Assembly: GCF_018860915.1 (NCBI RefSeq)
Contig: NZ_JAHKQD010000015.1
Location: 147,062-211,061 of the forward strand
Direction of reading: 5' to 3'
DNA: 64,000 bases
Origin: Colwellia sp. C2M11
GTDB taxonomy: Bacteria > Pseudomonadota > Gammaproteobacteria > Enterobacterales > Alteromonadaceae
Each line of letters opens with the position of its first letter. Position 1 is the first letter of the stretch. Both the position numbers and the translations under genes were made by a program. A model generated the notes under the pieces. It worked only from the letters and a program-made list of their open reading frames with translations. It was not told the DNA's origin and did no database searches. Positions 56,845 to 64,000 of this stretch are shown here, in pieces.

Positions 56845-57333
56845 TTATTCTATTTTTAGCGCTAACACCATTAATTGGGCATCATCACCGTAACTTGGAC
56901 AAATAATCTTACTAGGGGTATAAACAAAACCAAATTTTCCCCAGAACATATTCGAGTTTTGCACTGAAACAAGTGATATTTTTGAAAAATGTTGACATTT
57001 GGCATAAACAATTAAGTTTTCAATTAATTGTTTAGCGATCTTTTTTCCTTGTGCCGCATTCGCCAAAGCCAAGTCATGGAGAAATAAAGTTGAACTATTA
57101 ATTACTTGCGTTTTTTCATATAACTTAGGTGGCACTTCGCTCTCCCATGGGTGAGCAAGTAAATAGCCTAATATTTTATCTTCATCATCTACATAGACTG
57201 CACATGTTTCAGGCGAAGCCAGCCACTTACTTTTTAGGATACTTGCGTCTTCAGGCAAAATATCTGTGTATGCCTCCGCCTGAATTTTCATAATTGCATC
57301 CCACGAATTTTCGGTTATTGCACTAATAGGCAT
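56845..57333 (-). CDS. GNAT-family N-acetyltransferase
   Basis: 162 residues from the ATG nine bases after AAGGAA; two GTG codons upstream are in frame. The acetyl-CoA loop is near LALANAAQGKKIAKQLIENLI (about 90-110, with QGKKIA as the Q-x-x-G-x-A-like motif), and the N-terminal substrate part has IMKIQAEAYTDILPED. Substrate unknown. Next to the beta-lactamase gene on the same strand but 75 bases apart, with a separate promoter possible. Confidence 0.85.
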   Translation of the reverse strand: MPISAITENSWDAIMKIQAEAYTDILPEDASILKSKWLASPETCAVYVDDEDKILGYLLAHPWESEVPPKLYEKTQVINSSTLFLHDLALANAAQGKKIAKQLIENLIVYAKCQHFSKISLVSVQNSNMFWGKFGFVYTPSKIICPSYGDDAQLMVLALKIE

Positions 57334-57486
57334 TCTCACCACTTCCTTGCCACATACGTCCCAATAGAGACTAATAAACTGTTTGCTACTATGAGTAGCA
57401 CAGAGAAATTGAGTAAACTATTTTAGCTGTTTAACCTATTAAGTTTACCTCGCACCACTAATTTAATGGCCTTATATCATAAAAGT

Positions 57487-58290
57487 CTACGCATAAGTGA
57501 CATAGAAAAAATATACCGTAATCACAGCGCTCATAAATATCACGAACCACCTAACATACTGCTGATTTAACTTCATCGAAATATGAGCCGAATAATATCC
57601 GCCTAATAAAGTACCAACGAGAACAATACAGCCTTCTAACCACGCAATAGAGTCGCTCAAAACAAACAATAATATGGCAGCAATCGATACAGCAGAAGAA
57701 ACAACTAACTTTAAACCATTCATTACATTAATGTTTTTATGACCAGATAAAGTCAAATAACTTAAGACAACAATACCTAATCCGGCATTAAAGAATCCGC
57801 CATAGACACAAACACTGAGTAATGATAAAGAAAGAAAAATAGATTTAAACTGTAATGCATATTTATTTTTTTCTGAGTAAGACTGCAATAATGTATTAGC
57901 TCTCCCACCAAATATAAATAACAAGGTTGCAAATAAAAGTAACCAAGGAATAACCTTTTCAAATGATGCTTCAGGGGTTTTTAACAATAAAAATGCACCA
58001 AGAGATCCCCCTAATAGGCTAAATAAAATCGTGAGCAACATTTCTTTTTTGTGCTCTTTTAATTTGTGCCTAAAAGCATAAGCTCCACTAAAATATCCGG
58101 CACACGAAGAAAAGGTATTAGTAGCATTAGCCATAAGTGGTGGCACGCCAACAAAAACGAGAGCAGGAAAAGTAATAAAACTTCCCCCTCCCGCAATAGA
58201 GTTTAAAACCCCACCAATTAGCCCTGCTATAAAAAGAAAAATAACATCAATCAACAAAATAGTACTCCAGGCTAATTTAAAACCTAACAC
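57487..58290 (-). CDS. TauE/SafE (YfcA-like) family membrane permease
   Basis: 267 residues, eight hydrophobic helices. The family signature GLIGGVLNSIAGGGSFITFPALVFVGVPPLMANATNT (about 22-58) is clear, and the second repeat around ITVYFFYVTYA closes the protein. Members export sulfite, sulfoacetate or related anions, but no sulfur-metabolism gene is adjacent. An ORF on the other frame (57777-57962) is a shadow. Confidence 0.92.
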   Translation of the reverse strand: MLGFKLAWSTILLIDVIFLFIAGLIGGVLNSIAGGGSFITFPALVFVGVPPLMANATNTFSSCAGYFSGAYAFRHKLKEHKKEMLLTILFSLLGGSLGAFLLLKTPEASFEKVIPWLLLFATLLFIFGGRANTLLQSYSEKNKYALQFKSIFLSLSLLSVCVYGGFFNAGLGIVVLSYLTLSGHKNINVMNGLKLVVSSAVSIAAILLFVLSDSIAWLEGCIVLVGTLLGGYYSAHISMKLNQQYVRWFVIFMSAVITVYFFYVTYA

Positions 58291-58669
58291 CTCATTAAAA
58301 GGGTAATAATAGTGAATTAAATATATAACAAAGTGAAACCTAGCCCACTGTTTGAGCTTGATTTCAAGTAAGTGAAAACAATAAAGCTATTGTACTCTAC
58401 AATAGAAACTTTAATGCAAAGTAATACGAGTAAATTAAAATCTCTCTCGTATAGTCATATCACGCTTTAACTGTAGCGTTAAGCAAATCTGACAAGCGTT
58501 ATTTACAACGCCTACTATAACCACGGTAAGTTCCACGCTGCTCCCTTCATTACCTTAACCAAGAAATATAAATGTACGACTTAGCAGCTGATGAATTAGC
58601 GTAAATCAATTACACCCTTTTAATTAACCGTATTAATTTAGGCCTCGCTTTAGGTCTTGGAGTATCGTC
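58291..58669. other. Intergenic stretch before the adaptor fragment
   Basis: 380 bases with no gene. It must hold the promoter of the TauE/SafE gene and the region ahead of the truncated adaptor; nothing else is visible. Confidence 0.35.
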
Positions 58670-59050
58670 ATGAAAATTTTATCTGCCCCTGTTATTGTGA
58701 CTGCTATTGCCATTGTCTGCATTGGTTTAGCTGTTGCTTATAACGGAGAAAAGATTGATCAACTACAAGCAGATCGGAAACCTACGACAATTAAGGCAAG
58801 CATCCCCACAGTATCGGTTATTCAAGCACTAACCAATACTTATCAGGCCTATGTAAGTAGTCATGGTGAAACGAAAGCCCATTGGGATCTAACATTAAAA
58901 TCAGAAGTTGAAGGTGAAGTAACCACTATTAATGCCCCTTTTAAAACAGGTAGTATGGTCACGAAAGGCAGTGTTTTAGCTAATATAGATAACACTGACT
59001 ATTTTAGGCATAAATTAAGCTCGGTTATATGCCATTATTCTCCTCACTGA
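58670..59050 (+). pseudogene. Truncated RND efflux adaptor (membrane fusion protein) remnant
   Basis: The ORF starts after GGAGTATCGTC and encodes 126 residues: an N-terminal anchor (about 8-25), then SSHGETKAHWDLTLKSEVEG and INAPFKTGSMVTKGSVLANIDNTDY, the first lipoyl half of an adaptor of about 350-400 residues. After this the sequence turns into an unrelated tail (HKLSSVICHYSPH) and stops. The remaining three quarters and any pump gene are absent; 91 bases later the Fur-controlled receptor promoter begins. This is a deletion scar. Confidence 0.75.
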
Positions 59051-59131
59051 CTAAGCTCTATCAGATATCTGCAGACTCAATTATTTATCTATTTATTCCA
59101 TTTGTTGTTGTTTTGTAAAAAAACTTCAAGG

Positions 59132-59160
59132 TATAATATTAATGACAACCATTATCATTA
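59132..59160 (+). promoter_or_regulatory. Candidate Fur box overlapping the TonB-receptor promoter
   Basis: AATGACAACCATTATCATT (59141-59159) resembles the Fur consensus built from GATAAT/ATTATC hexamers, and ATTAACATTAAC follows. A perfect TATAAT (59132-59137) lies just upstream, with a weak -35. Binding of Fe-Fur here would block the TonB-receptor operon, the expected logic for iron uptake. Confidence 0.75.
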
Positions 59161-59191
59161 ACATTAACACCGTATTTGGAGTTCACCTTTT

Positions 59192-61525
59192 ATGACCACT
59201 CGTTTTTTAAAAGCGCGATTAGCTTGTGCTGTTACCTTTGCTATTTCAGGCGTTGCAATGAACGCCAGTGCTAACGATACAGAAAGTTCAAGTAATACGC
59301 GTCAAATAGAGAAAATCATTGTAAAAGGTCAAAAAATAGATAGAACTCTACAAGAAACCCCTACTAGTGTTGCTGTTATTACTGGTCAAACAATTGAACA
59401 AGAAAACCTAAACGACTTCTACGATGTTATCGCACGCACTCCTAATGCTTCTGGTACTGATGGCACTGGCTTTAACATTCGTGGTATTGATGCTTTTGGT
59501 GTAACTGATGGTGGCACTGGTGGACTTGCTAGTGTATATGTTGATGGTGCTCCTTTGCCTTATCGCGTAATGCAACAAGGCGGCTTTTCAACTTGGGATA
59601 TTAGCCAAGTTGAAATATTTCGCGGACCACAGTCTACTTTACAAGGTCGTAATTCACTCGCTGGTGCTGTTGTGATGAAAACCCGTGATGCAGTACAAGA
59701 GTATGACTTTAAGGCTCGTATTGGTGTAGGTGAATATGGTACACAAGAAGCGGCAGTGGCTTTTGGAGGCGGTATAATTGAAGACGAATTAGCATTTCGT
59801 GTTAGTGCAGAAAAACGTGATTTTGACGGTTATAACACTAACGTAGCCACAGGTGAGGAATCAGATTTTGATAACAACAAGTCTTACCGAGTAAAGTTGC
59901 GCTTTACACCATCTGCTTTTCCTGATTTTGAGGCTCAGCTAAGTTTTCTTCACACTGAAAACGAAAAAGGTGCTGATTGGGTTATGGTTGAAAGTGGTGA
60001 TGATCAATACCCTATTAATAATATTTATGATGATCGTTATGTTTATTTAGATTCACCAACCTTTGAATATATCGACTCTGATTTATATGTTTTAAACTTG
60101 AATTATGATATTTCTGATGAATGGTTTTTCACCTCTATATCGACCTATTCTGATGCTGAATATGGTTACGAATGGGATGGCGATGCTAGTATACAGCAAC
60201 CTCAATCTATACTGACTGATACCCGTACGGATGAAACTACAACACAAGAATTTCGCTTAATTTACGAAGGTGACAAGCTATCAGGGTTGATTGGTTTTTA
60301 TTATTCAGATTTAGATGTTTTTGATAGTAGTGGTGGTGAGCGCGGCTTAACATTTGAACAACTTGGTGTACGTAGCTTACTTACCGCGCCTGCTGAATAT
60401 GGTGGCTTGGCTTTACCTGATACTTTAGCTGATCAAGTACTACAATTTTATAGCGCCGCTGATCCTGTTTATATTGGTCAATTCTCTGACTTCACACAAA
60501 AAGTTGAAACTAAAGCACTTTTCGCTGATTTCACCTATAGAATAAACGAATCTTGGAATATATTCGCAGGTTTTCGTTATGATAAAGAAGAGCAAAAAAA
60601 TGGTACTGCTGCTGATATCTATATTACCGAAAGAACACAAAATGCCTTACCTCAACCTGATGACTTTGCGGCAGATCCGGTACTTGCTCAGTTAATAACA
60701 GGTATAAACCAACAGCTTTATGCTATGGCTGATGGGGCCTCTGGTGATGAACCTATTGAAGATGCAAGCTTTGATGCATGGTTACCCAAACTAGGTGCGA
60801 CATATCGTTTCAACCAAGATATTTCAACCAGCCTTACTGTTCAAAAAGGCTACCGCTCTGGCGGTGTAGGTACAAACATCGCCCAAGCAACTGTTTTTAC
60901 TTATGATCCTGAATATACATGGAACTACGAATTAGCGTTTCGCTCGGTGTGGCTTGATAACAAGTTAGTGATTAATGCCAATATTTTTTACCTTGATTGG
61001 ACAGATCAACAAGTCTCTGTATTTTTATCGGGTAATCAATATGACCGTGAAATACATAATGTCGGTGAGTCACATGTGCAAGGTTTCGAAACAGAGATCA
61101 GTTATCAGCTAACTTCTTCTGTTAATCTTTATGGTGGCATCGGATATTCTAAAACAGAGTTTGATGAGTTTAGCGCTAGCTTCAACGGTGAAGAACAAGA
61201 TTACAGTGGCTTTTCTTTTGAAGGTGCTCCTGAATGGACAGCCTTATTTGGTGTCGATTACTCAAATCAAAAAGGTTTTATTGCGAATATTAATGCTAGC
61301 TATACCGGTACATCACAACGACTAGCGACAAGTTTAGAACCACGTAATGACGCTCACTTATTAGTAAACACACGTATTGGCTACCAGTGGCAAAACTATG
61401 GTGTATATGCCTTAGTTGATAATTTGCTAGACGCCGAATATGTGGCTCTTGCGCCTGCCGGTTTTGACAATCAAACCCTAAGTTCACCACGCACATTAAG
61501 CGTACGTTTTGAAGCTGAGTTCTAA
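59192..61525 (+). CDS. TonB-dependent outer-membrane receptor, siderophore type
   Basis: 777 residues. Signal peptide (about 1-27, ending NASA), TonB-box-like IEKIIVKGQK, plug domain (PTSVAVITGQTIEQENLNDF, GFNIRGIDAFGV, YVDGAPLPYR, VEIFRGPQSTLQGRNSLAGAVVM, to about 165), then a beta-barrel of the usual 22-strand length closing with the aromatic tail RFEAEF. Ferric-siderophore uptake is the best inference given the Fur box and downstream PepSY gene, but the ligand cannot be told from the sequence. The gene leads the operon of four genes to 63701. Confidence 0.92.
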   Translation: MTTRFLKARLACAVTFAISGVAMNASANDTESSSNTRQIEKIIVKGQKIDRTLQETPTSVAVITGQTIEQENLNDFYDVIARTPNASGTDGTGFNIRGIDAFGVTDGGTGGLASVYVDGAPLPYRVMQQGGFSTWDISQVEIFRGPQSTLQGRNSLAGAVVMKTRDAVQEYDFKARIGVGEYGTQEAAVAFGGGIIEDELAFRVSAEKRDFDGYNTNVATGEESDFDNNKSYRVKLRFTPSAFPDFEAQLSFLHTENEKGADWVMVESGDDQYPINNIYDDRYVYLDSPTFEYIDSDLYVLNLNYDISDEWFFTSISTYSDAEYGYEWDGDASIQQPQSILTDTRTDETTTQEFRLIYEGDKLSGLIGFYYSDLDVFDSSGGERGLTFEQLGVRSLLTAPAEYGGLALPDTLADQVLQFYSAADPVYIGQFSDFTQKVETKALFADFTYRINESWNIFAGFRYDKEEQKNGTAADIYITERTQNALPQPDDFAADPVLAQLITGINQQLYAMADGASGDEPIEDASFDAWLPKLGATYRFNQDISTSLTVQKGYRSGGVGTNIAQATVFTYDPEYTWNYELAFRSVWLDNKLVINANIFYLDWTDQQVSVFLSGNQYDREIHNVGESHVQGFETEISYQLTSSVNLYGGIGYSKTEFDEFSASFNGEEQDYSGFSFEGAPEWTALFGVDYSNQKGFIANINASYTGTSQRLATSLEPRNDAHLLVNTRIGYQWQNYGVYALVDNLLDAEYVALAPAGFDNQTLSSPRTLSVRFEAEF

Positions 61526-61579
61526 CTTACCGCCAGTGTGGCTAACTAACGTTAGTCACACATTGAGAGCAAATAAAAA

Positions 61580-61867
61580 ATGAAGACAAAAAGAACATTC
61601 TCGGCGACTAAACGCCGGCATTTAATGGCTTGTATATTAGCGCTTATTACCGCCATAGTTATGATTCCGGGTATGACGACTTATCTGCCATTTGCGATGG
61701 AAGAAAGGATACTTATACCTATTATGCTATTTCCTCTTATTTGGGCAGGCTTATTTATTTATGCCTATATGGCTGAAAAAGCATGGCACCCTTTTGTTGT
61801 CATGTTAGTGATTTTATTTAGTCATGCAGGTTTGAGTTATATGGCATTATCAGGGGCACAAACATGA
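61580..61867 (+). CDS. Small membrane protein of the iron-uptake operon (DUF3649-like)
   Basis: 95 residues with three or so hydrophobic segments (HLMACILALITAIVMIP, ILIPIMLFPLIWAGLFIYAYMAE, PFVVMLVILFSHAGLSYMAL). In related operons a DUF3649-type protein sits between a TonB receptor and a PepSY protein, so I place it there by position and size. It overlaps the PepSY gene by four bases. Confidence 0.75.
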   Translation: MKTKRTFSATKRRHLMACILALITAIVMIPGMTTYLPFAMEERILIPIMLFPLIWAGLFIYAYMAEKAWHPFVVMLVILFSHAGLSYMALSGAQT

Positions 61868-63474
61868 AATCAGTTACATTAAAAAAGCTATTTTTATTGC
61901 ATAGTTGGGTTGGTATTGTTACTGCTATCTTGTTGTTTATTGTTTGCTTTACCGGCGCTTTAGCTGTGCTAAGCCGACCAGAATTAAAAATTTGGGCTAA
62001 CCCTGAATTACATCAACTCAGTACAATCCCAAGTGAAAAAGTTACTGAGCTTATTAACAAATATCATCAAAAAGTACCTGAAGCTTTTGGTGAAAATATT
62101 CATGTATATTTGCCCACAGGACATAACACTCACTTACTCACGTTATTATTTGAATCGCATGACGGGGATGAAAACTATACTGAGGAAGCAGCATATGCCT
62201 ATCAATTTGATCCTCGAAATTTTGAACTAGTAAAAGAATATTATGGTACAGCAGCCTATTTTTACGAACATCGTAAAACAGACGCACCTTCATTTATTGG
62301 CCACTTTCATGCCGATTTACATCTAGGTCGCCCTATCGGGCTAATACTAACAGGCTTTTTAGGCTTAACATTATTAGTCTCCACCATAACCGGCTTATTT
62401 ATTCATCGCCAGTTAATTAAAGAGTTATTTACTTTCCGGCGTAAAAAGGAACTCAATGTTGTTGTCAGCGACGCACACAAAATTATGGGCATTTGGGGTA
62501 GCTTATTTCACGGCATTATAGGACTTAGTGGTGCCTTTTTAGGATTAGCGACAATTATATTGTTACCTGCCGCTGCTTTTGTAAGTTTTGGTGGTGATCA
62601 AGCTAAATTGGTTGAGCGATTTACAGCTATGCCAGAGCCCATTATCTCTCATAATTATCAAGCAACAGATATCAATGCTATTTTAATTGACGCACAAACT
62701 CGCTACCCAAAGGCCAAAATTGTTGATTTAACGGTTATGGCGCATAACGATACGAATGCAGAAGTTTATCTACGTTTACTTGGCGGTGATGCTGTAGCGT
62801 CACAATTGTTGCAATATCATGGTAATGGTGAATTTAGTAAATCGATGAGTAGTTTAGGCGATATTCCTGGCCCTGCTATCAAGGTGCTCACCTTATTATT
62901 TCCACTACATTTTGGTAATTTCGCTGGCATTTTTGTTAAATGTATTTGGGCTTTACTTGGCTTAACAACCGCACTATTGCCATTGTCAGGCATGATGATG
63001 TGGTTAGCAAAGCGTAGCCGAGGTAGTAATCCAACATTATCTGAACTCGCTTATCAACGCTGGAATAGGGCTATTATTGGTAGTTGTGGTGGTTTAGTAT
63101 TAGCAAGCGCTATTCTATTTCCTGCTCAAGTTTTACTTAACAACTTAGTTGCGGTAGAGCTACATAACCAGTATTTTGGCCCACTTTTCTTCTATTCCTG
63201 GCTAGCTTGGTTTTTATTAGCTATATTTCCGCTTAATTATCATCGTTACTTACAAGTGACTCTGTTAGTGACAGGGGTTTCATGTATGGCAGTTTTACCA
63301 TTAAATGTTGTACTGTCATCAAGTCATGCTTTTATGGCAAATAATTTATTAGTAACTGTGGTTGATATAAGCTTTTTCGTGATAGGTCTATTTGGTGTTT
63401 ATGCAACTAAACGCATAAATGTTAAGCGCTTGGCCTTAGTAGAACCAGCTGTGCATCAAGAGGTGAGCGTATGA
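61864..63474 (+). CDS. PepSY-domain membrane protein, putative siderophore ferric reductase
   Basis: 536 residues with an N-terminal helix (LLHSWVGIVTAILLFIVCFTGALAVL), a periplasmic PepSY region, and more helices. The histidine in LHSWVG, and H-x-H pairs such as GHFHADLHLGRP (about 138-150) and the segment DAHKIMGIWGSLFHGIIGLSGAF (about 199-221), are typical heme ligands of the PepSY-TM family. Likely reduces ferric siderophore in the periplasm or inner membrane. Start and end overlap neighbours by four bases, so it is coupled on both sides. Confidence 0.88.
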   Translation: MKSVTLKKLFLLHSWVGIVTAILLFIVCFTGALAVLSRPELKIWANPELHQLSTIPSEKVTELINKYHQKVPEAFGENIHVYLPTGHNTHLLTLLFESHDGDENYTEEAAYAYQFDPRNFELVKEYYGTAAYFYEHRKTDAPSFIGHFHADLHLGRPIGLILTGFLGLTLLVSTITGLFIHRQLIKELFTFRRKKELNVVVSDAHKIMGIWGSLFHGIIGLSGAFLGLATIILLPAAAFVSFGGDQAKLVERFTAMPEPIISHNYQATDINAILIDAQTRYPKAKIVDLTVMAHNDTNAEVYLRLLGGDAVASQLLQYHGNGEFSKSMSSLGDIPGPAIKVLTLLFPLHFGNFAGIFVKCIWALLGLTTALLPLSGMMMWLAKRSRGSNPTLSELAYQRWNRAIIGSCGGLVLASAILFPAQVLLNNLVAVELHNQYFGPLFFYSWLAWFLLAIFPLNYHRYLQVTLLVTGVSCMAVLPLNVVLSSSHAFMANNLLVTVVDISFFVIGLFGVYATKRINVKRLALVEPAVHQEVSV

Positions 63475-63701
63475 TATTTATTTACCTAACCTTAGCTTGC
63501 ATACTATTAATTATAAGTAGTTTATTACTAAGAAAAGCAAGCACGACAAGTTGTTGGTTAAGCTTGGCAATATTTATAGCGGCTTCAATATGCTTTATTG
63601 CTGTTTATGGCAGTATTGGTGGGGTTTTTGTCGCTATCTCTGGCGGCTTGTTAACTAATTTATTTGTTGCTTTTATATTTGGTAAAACAATAAATAAATA
63701 A
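63471..63701 (+). CDS. Small membrane protein, DUF3325-like, last gene of the operon
   Basis: 76 residues, mostly hydrophobic (two or three helices), with a short C-terminal FGKTINK. A DUF3325 protein commonly closes such TonB-receptor/PepSY operons; assignment is by context and size. It overlaps the PepSY gene by four bases. Confidence 0.7.
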   Translation: MIFIYLTLACILLIISSLLLRKASTTSCWLSLAIFIAASICFIAVYGSIGGVFVAISGGLLTNLFVAFIFGKTINK

Positions 63702-64000
63702 TATAACGACAACCGTTAATTTGCATTGAGCATATAACTTTTACGGTTATACCCGCTTTTCTCGTTATTGGTTCTCACTGCTGACTTTGCTTTATTAGAT
63801 AATTAGGGGATGTATTACCTCCCCTTTCATTCTACTTTTTAACTTACATTCCTGTTGTTAACATATTATACCAATCTCACTAACTATGTGATCATTCCTA
63901 CTTGCTAAAATCACCAACGACATCGTTATTTATTTAATAATTAGAACAACGAGTTATTGAAATAAATACCTTGTATTTGGCCATTTTTTCTACGTATAAA
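63702..64000. other. Right-edge intergenic region
   Basis: About 300 bases with no gene. AGGGGA...TCCCCT (63805-63810, 63820-63825, nine-base loop) followed by TTTCATT is the candidate terminator of the iron operon, listed separately. The rest is AT-rich with nothing assignable. Confidence 0.4.
63805..63827 (+). terminator. Weak candidate terminator of the TonB-receptor operon
   Basis: Six-base arms AGGGGA and TCCCCT with a nine-base loop, followed by only two or three T residues. About 100 bases after the last operon gene. Stem is short, so confidence is modest. Confidence 0.4.

Noticed and set aside
1..64000. CRISPR arrays, phage genes, toxin-antitoxin or restriction systems
   Set aside because: No repeat-spacer array, integrase, Cas, restriction or toxin signature was found in any frame.

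Overview
The window is AT-rich bacterial chromosome from a marine gammaproteobacterium, most likely Alteromonadales and close to Colwellia or Thalassotalea. This placement is inferred from gene content and order: MotX beside RNase R, ErpA, ribosome modulation factor, PriB within the rpsF operon, a YdgA-like DUF945 protein, DUF2959, and a TonB receptor operon with PepSY and DUF3325-type partners. No species call is attempted. Almost every gene has a recognisable family, so this is mostly core chromosome with a more accessory right half.

Layout. 1-2145: the 3' part of a copper-exporting ATPase and its CueR regulator. 2260-2336: tRNA-Ile2(CAU). 2648-8514: minus-strand information-processing genes (rpsF-priB-rpsR-rplI, then dnaG and rpoD). 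8635-14476: a tripartite RND efflux system. 14657-20151: DUF945 protein, rlmB, rnr, motX. 20400-22711: an HD-GYP/GGDEF pair divergent from motX. 22754-29062: erpA, a frameshifted remnant, a ClC antiporter, hemJ, pyrB, hemL and a small unknown protein. 29169-37827: molybdenum cofactor region, with moeA divergent from a riboswitch-led run moaA-mobA-moaB-moaC-moaD-moaE-modA-modB-modC-moeB. 38009-38182: rmf, a 57-residue gene. 38684-46595: S10-type peptidase, chemoreceptor, periplasmic binding protein, AlkB, GntR regulator and membrane and unknown proteins. 46739-54023: hypotheticals, a decayed IS30-family element, a DMT permease with an in-frame tandem repeat, a RecQ helicase and a DUF885 lipoprotein. 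54137-58290: RidA, DUF2959, a 47-codon small ORF, a subclass A2-like class A beta-lactamase, a GNAT enzyme and a TauE/SafE permease. 58670-63701: a truncated efflux-adaptor fragment followed by an apparently Fur-controlled TonB receptor/PepSY operon.

How the genes work together. The Moco block holds nearly a full route from GTP to molybdopterin (MoaA, MoaC, MoaD, MoaE, MoeB), molybdate uptake (ModABC), metal insertion (MoaB/MogA-type protein, MoeA) and nucleotide attachment (MobA). A Moco riboswitch whose closing stem covers the moaA ribosome binding site heads it. The TonB receptor, small membrane proteins and PepSY reductase-like protein form a plausible ferric-siderophore uptake and reduction unit. 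HemJ and HemL are both tetrapyrrole enzymes separated by pyrB.

No clearly new multi-gene system was found. The best leads are small: the LVQES-repeat loop in the DMT permease, the beta-lactamase, the short-ORF and hairpin pair near 55.5 kb, perfect dyads at 2.53 and 37.88 kb, a possible non-AUG start at 42.8 kb, a 281-residue family I cannot name, and decay scars (23.5, 47.5 and 58.7 kb).
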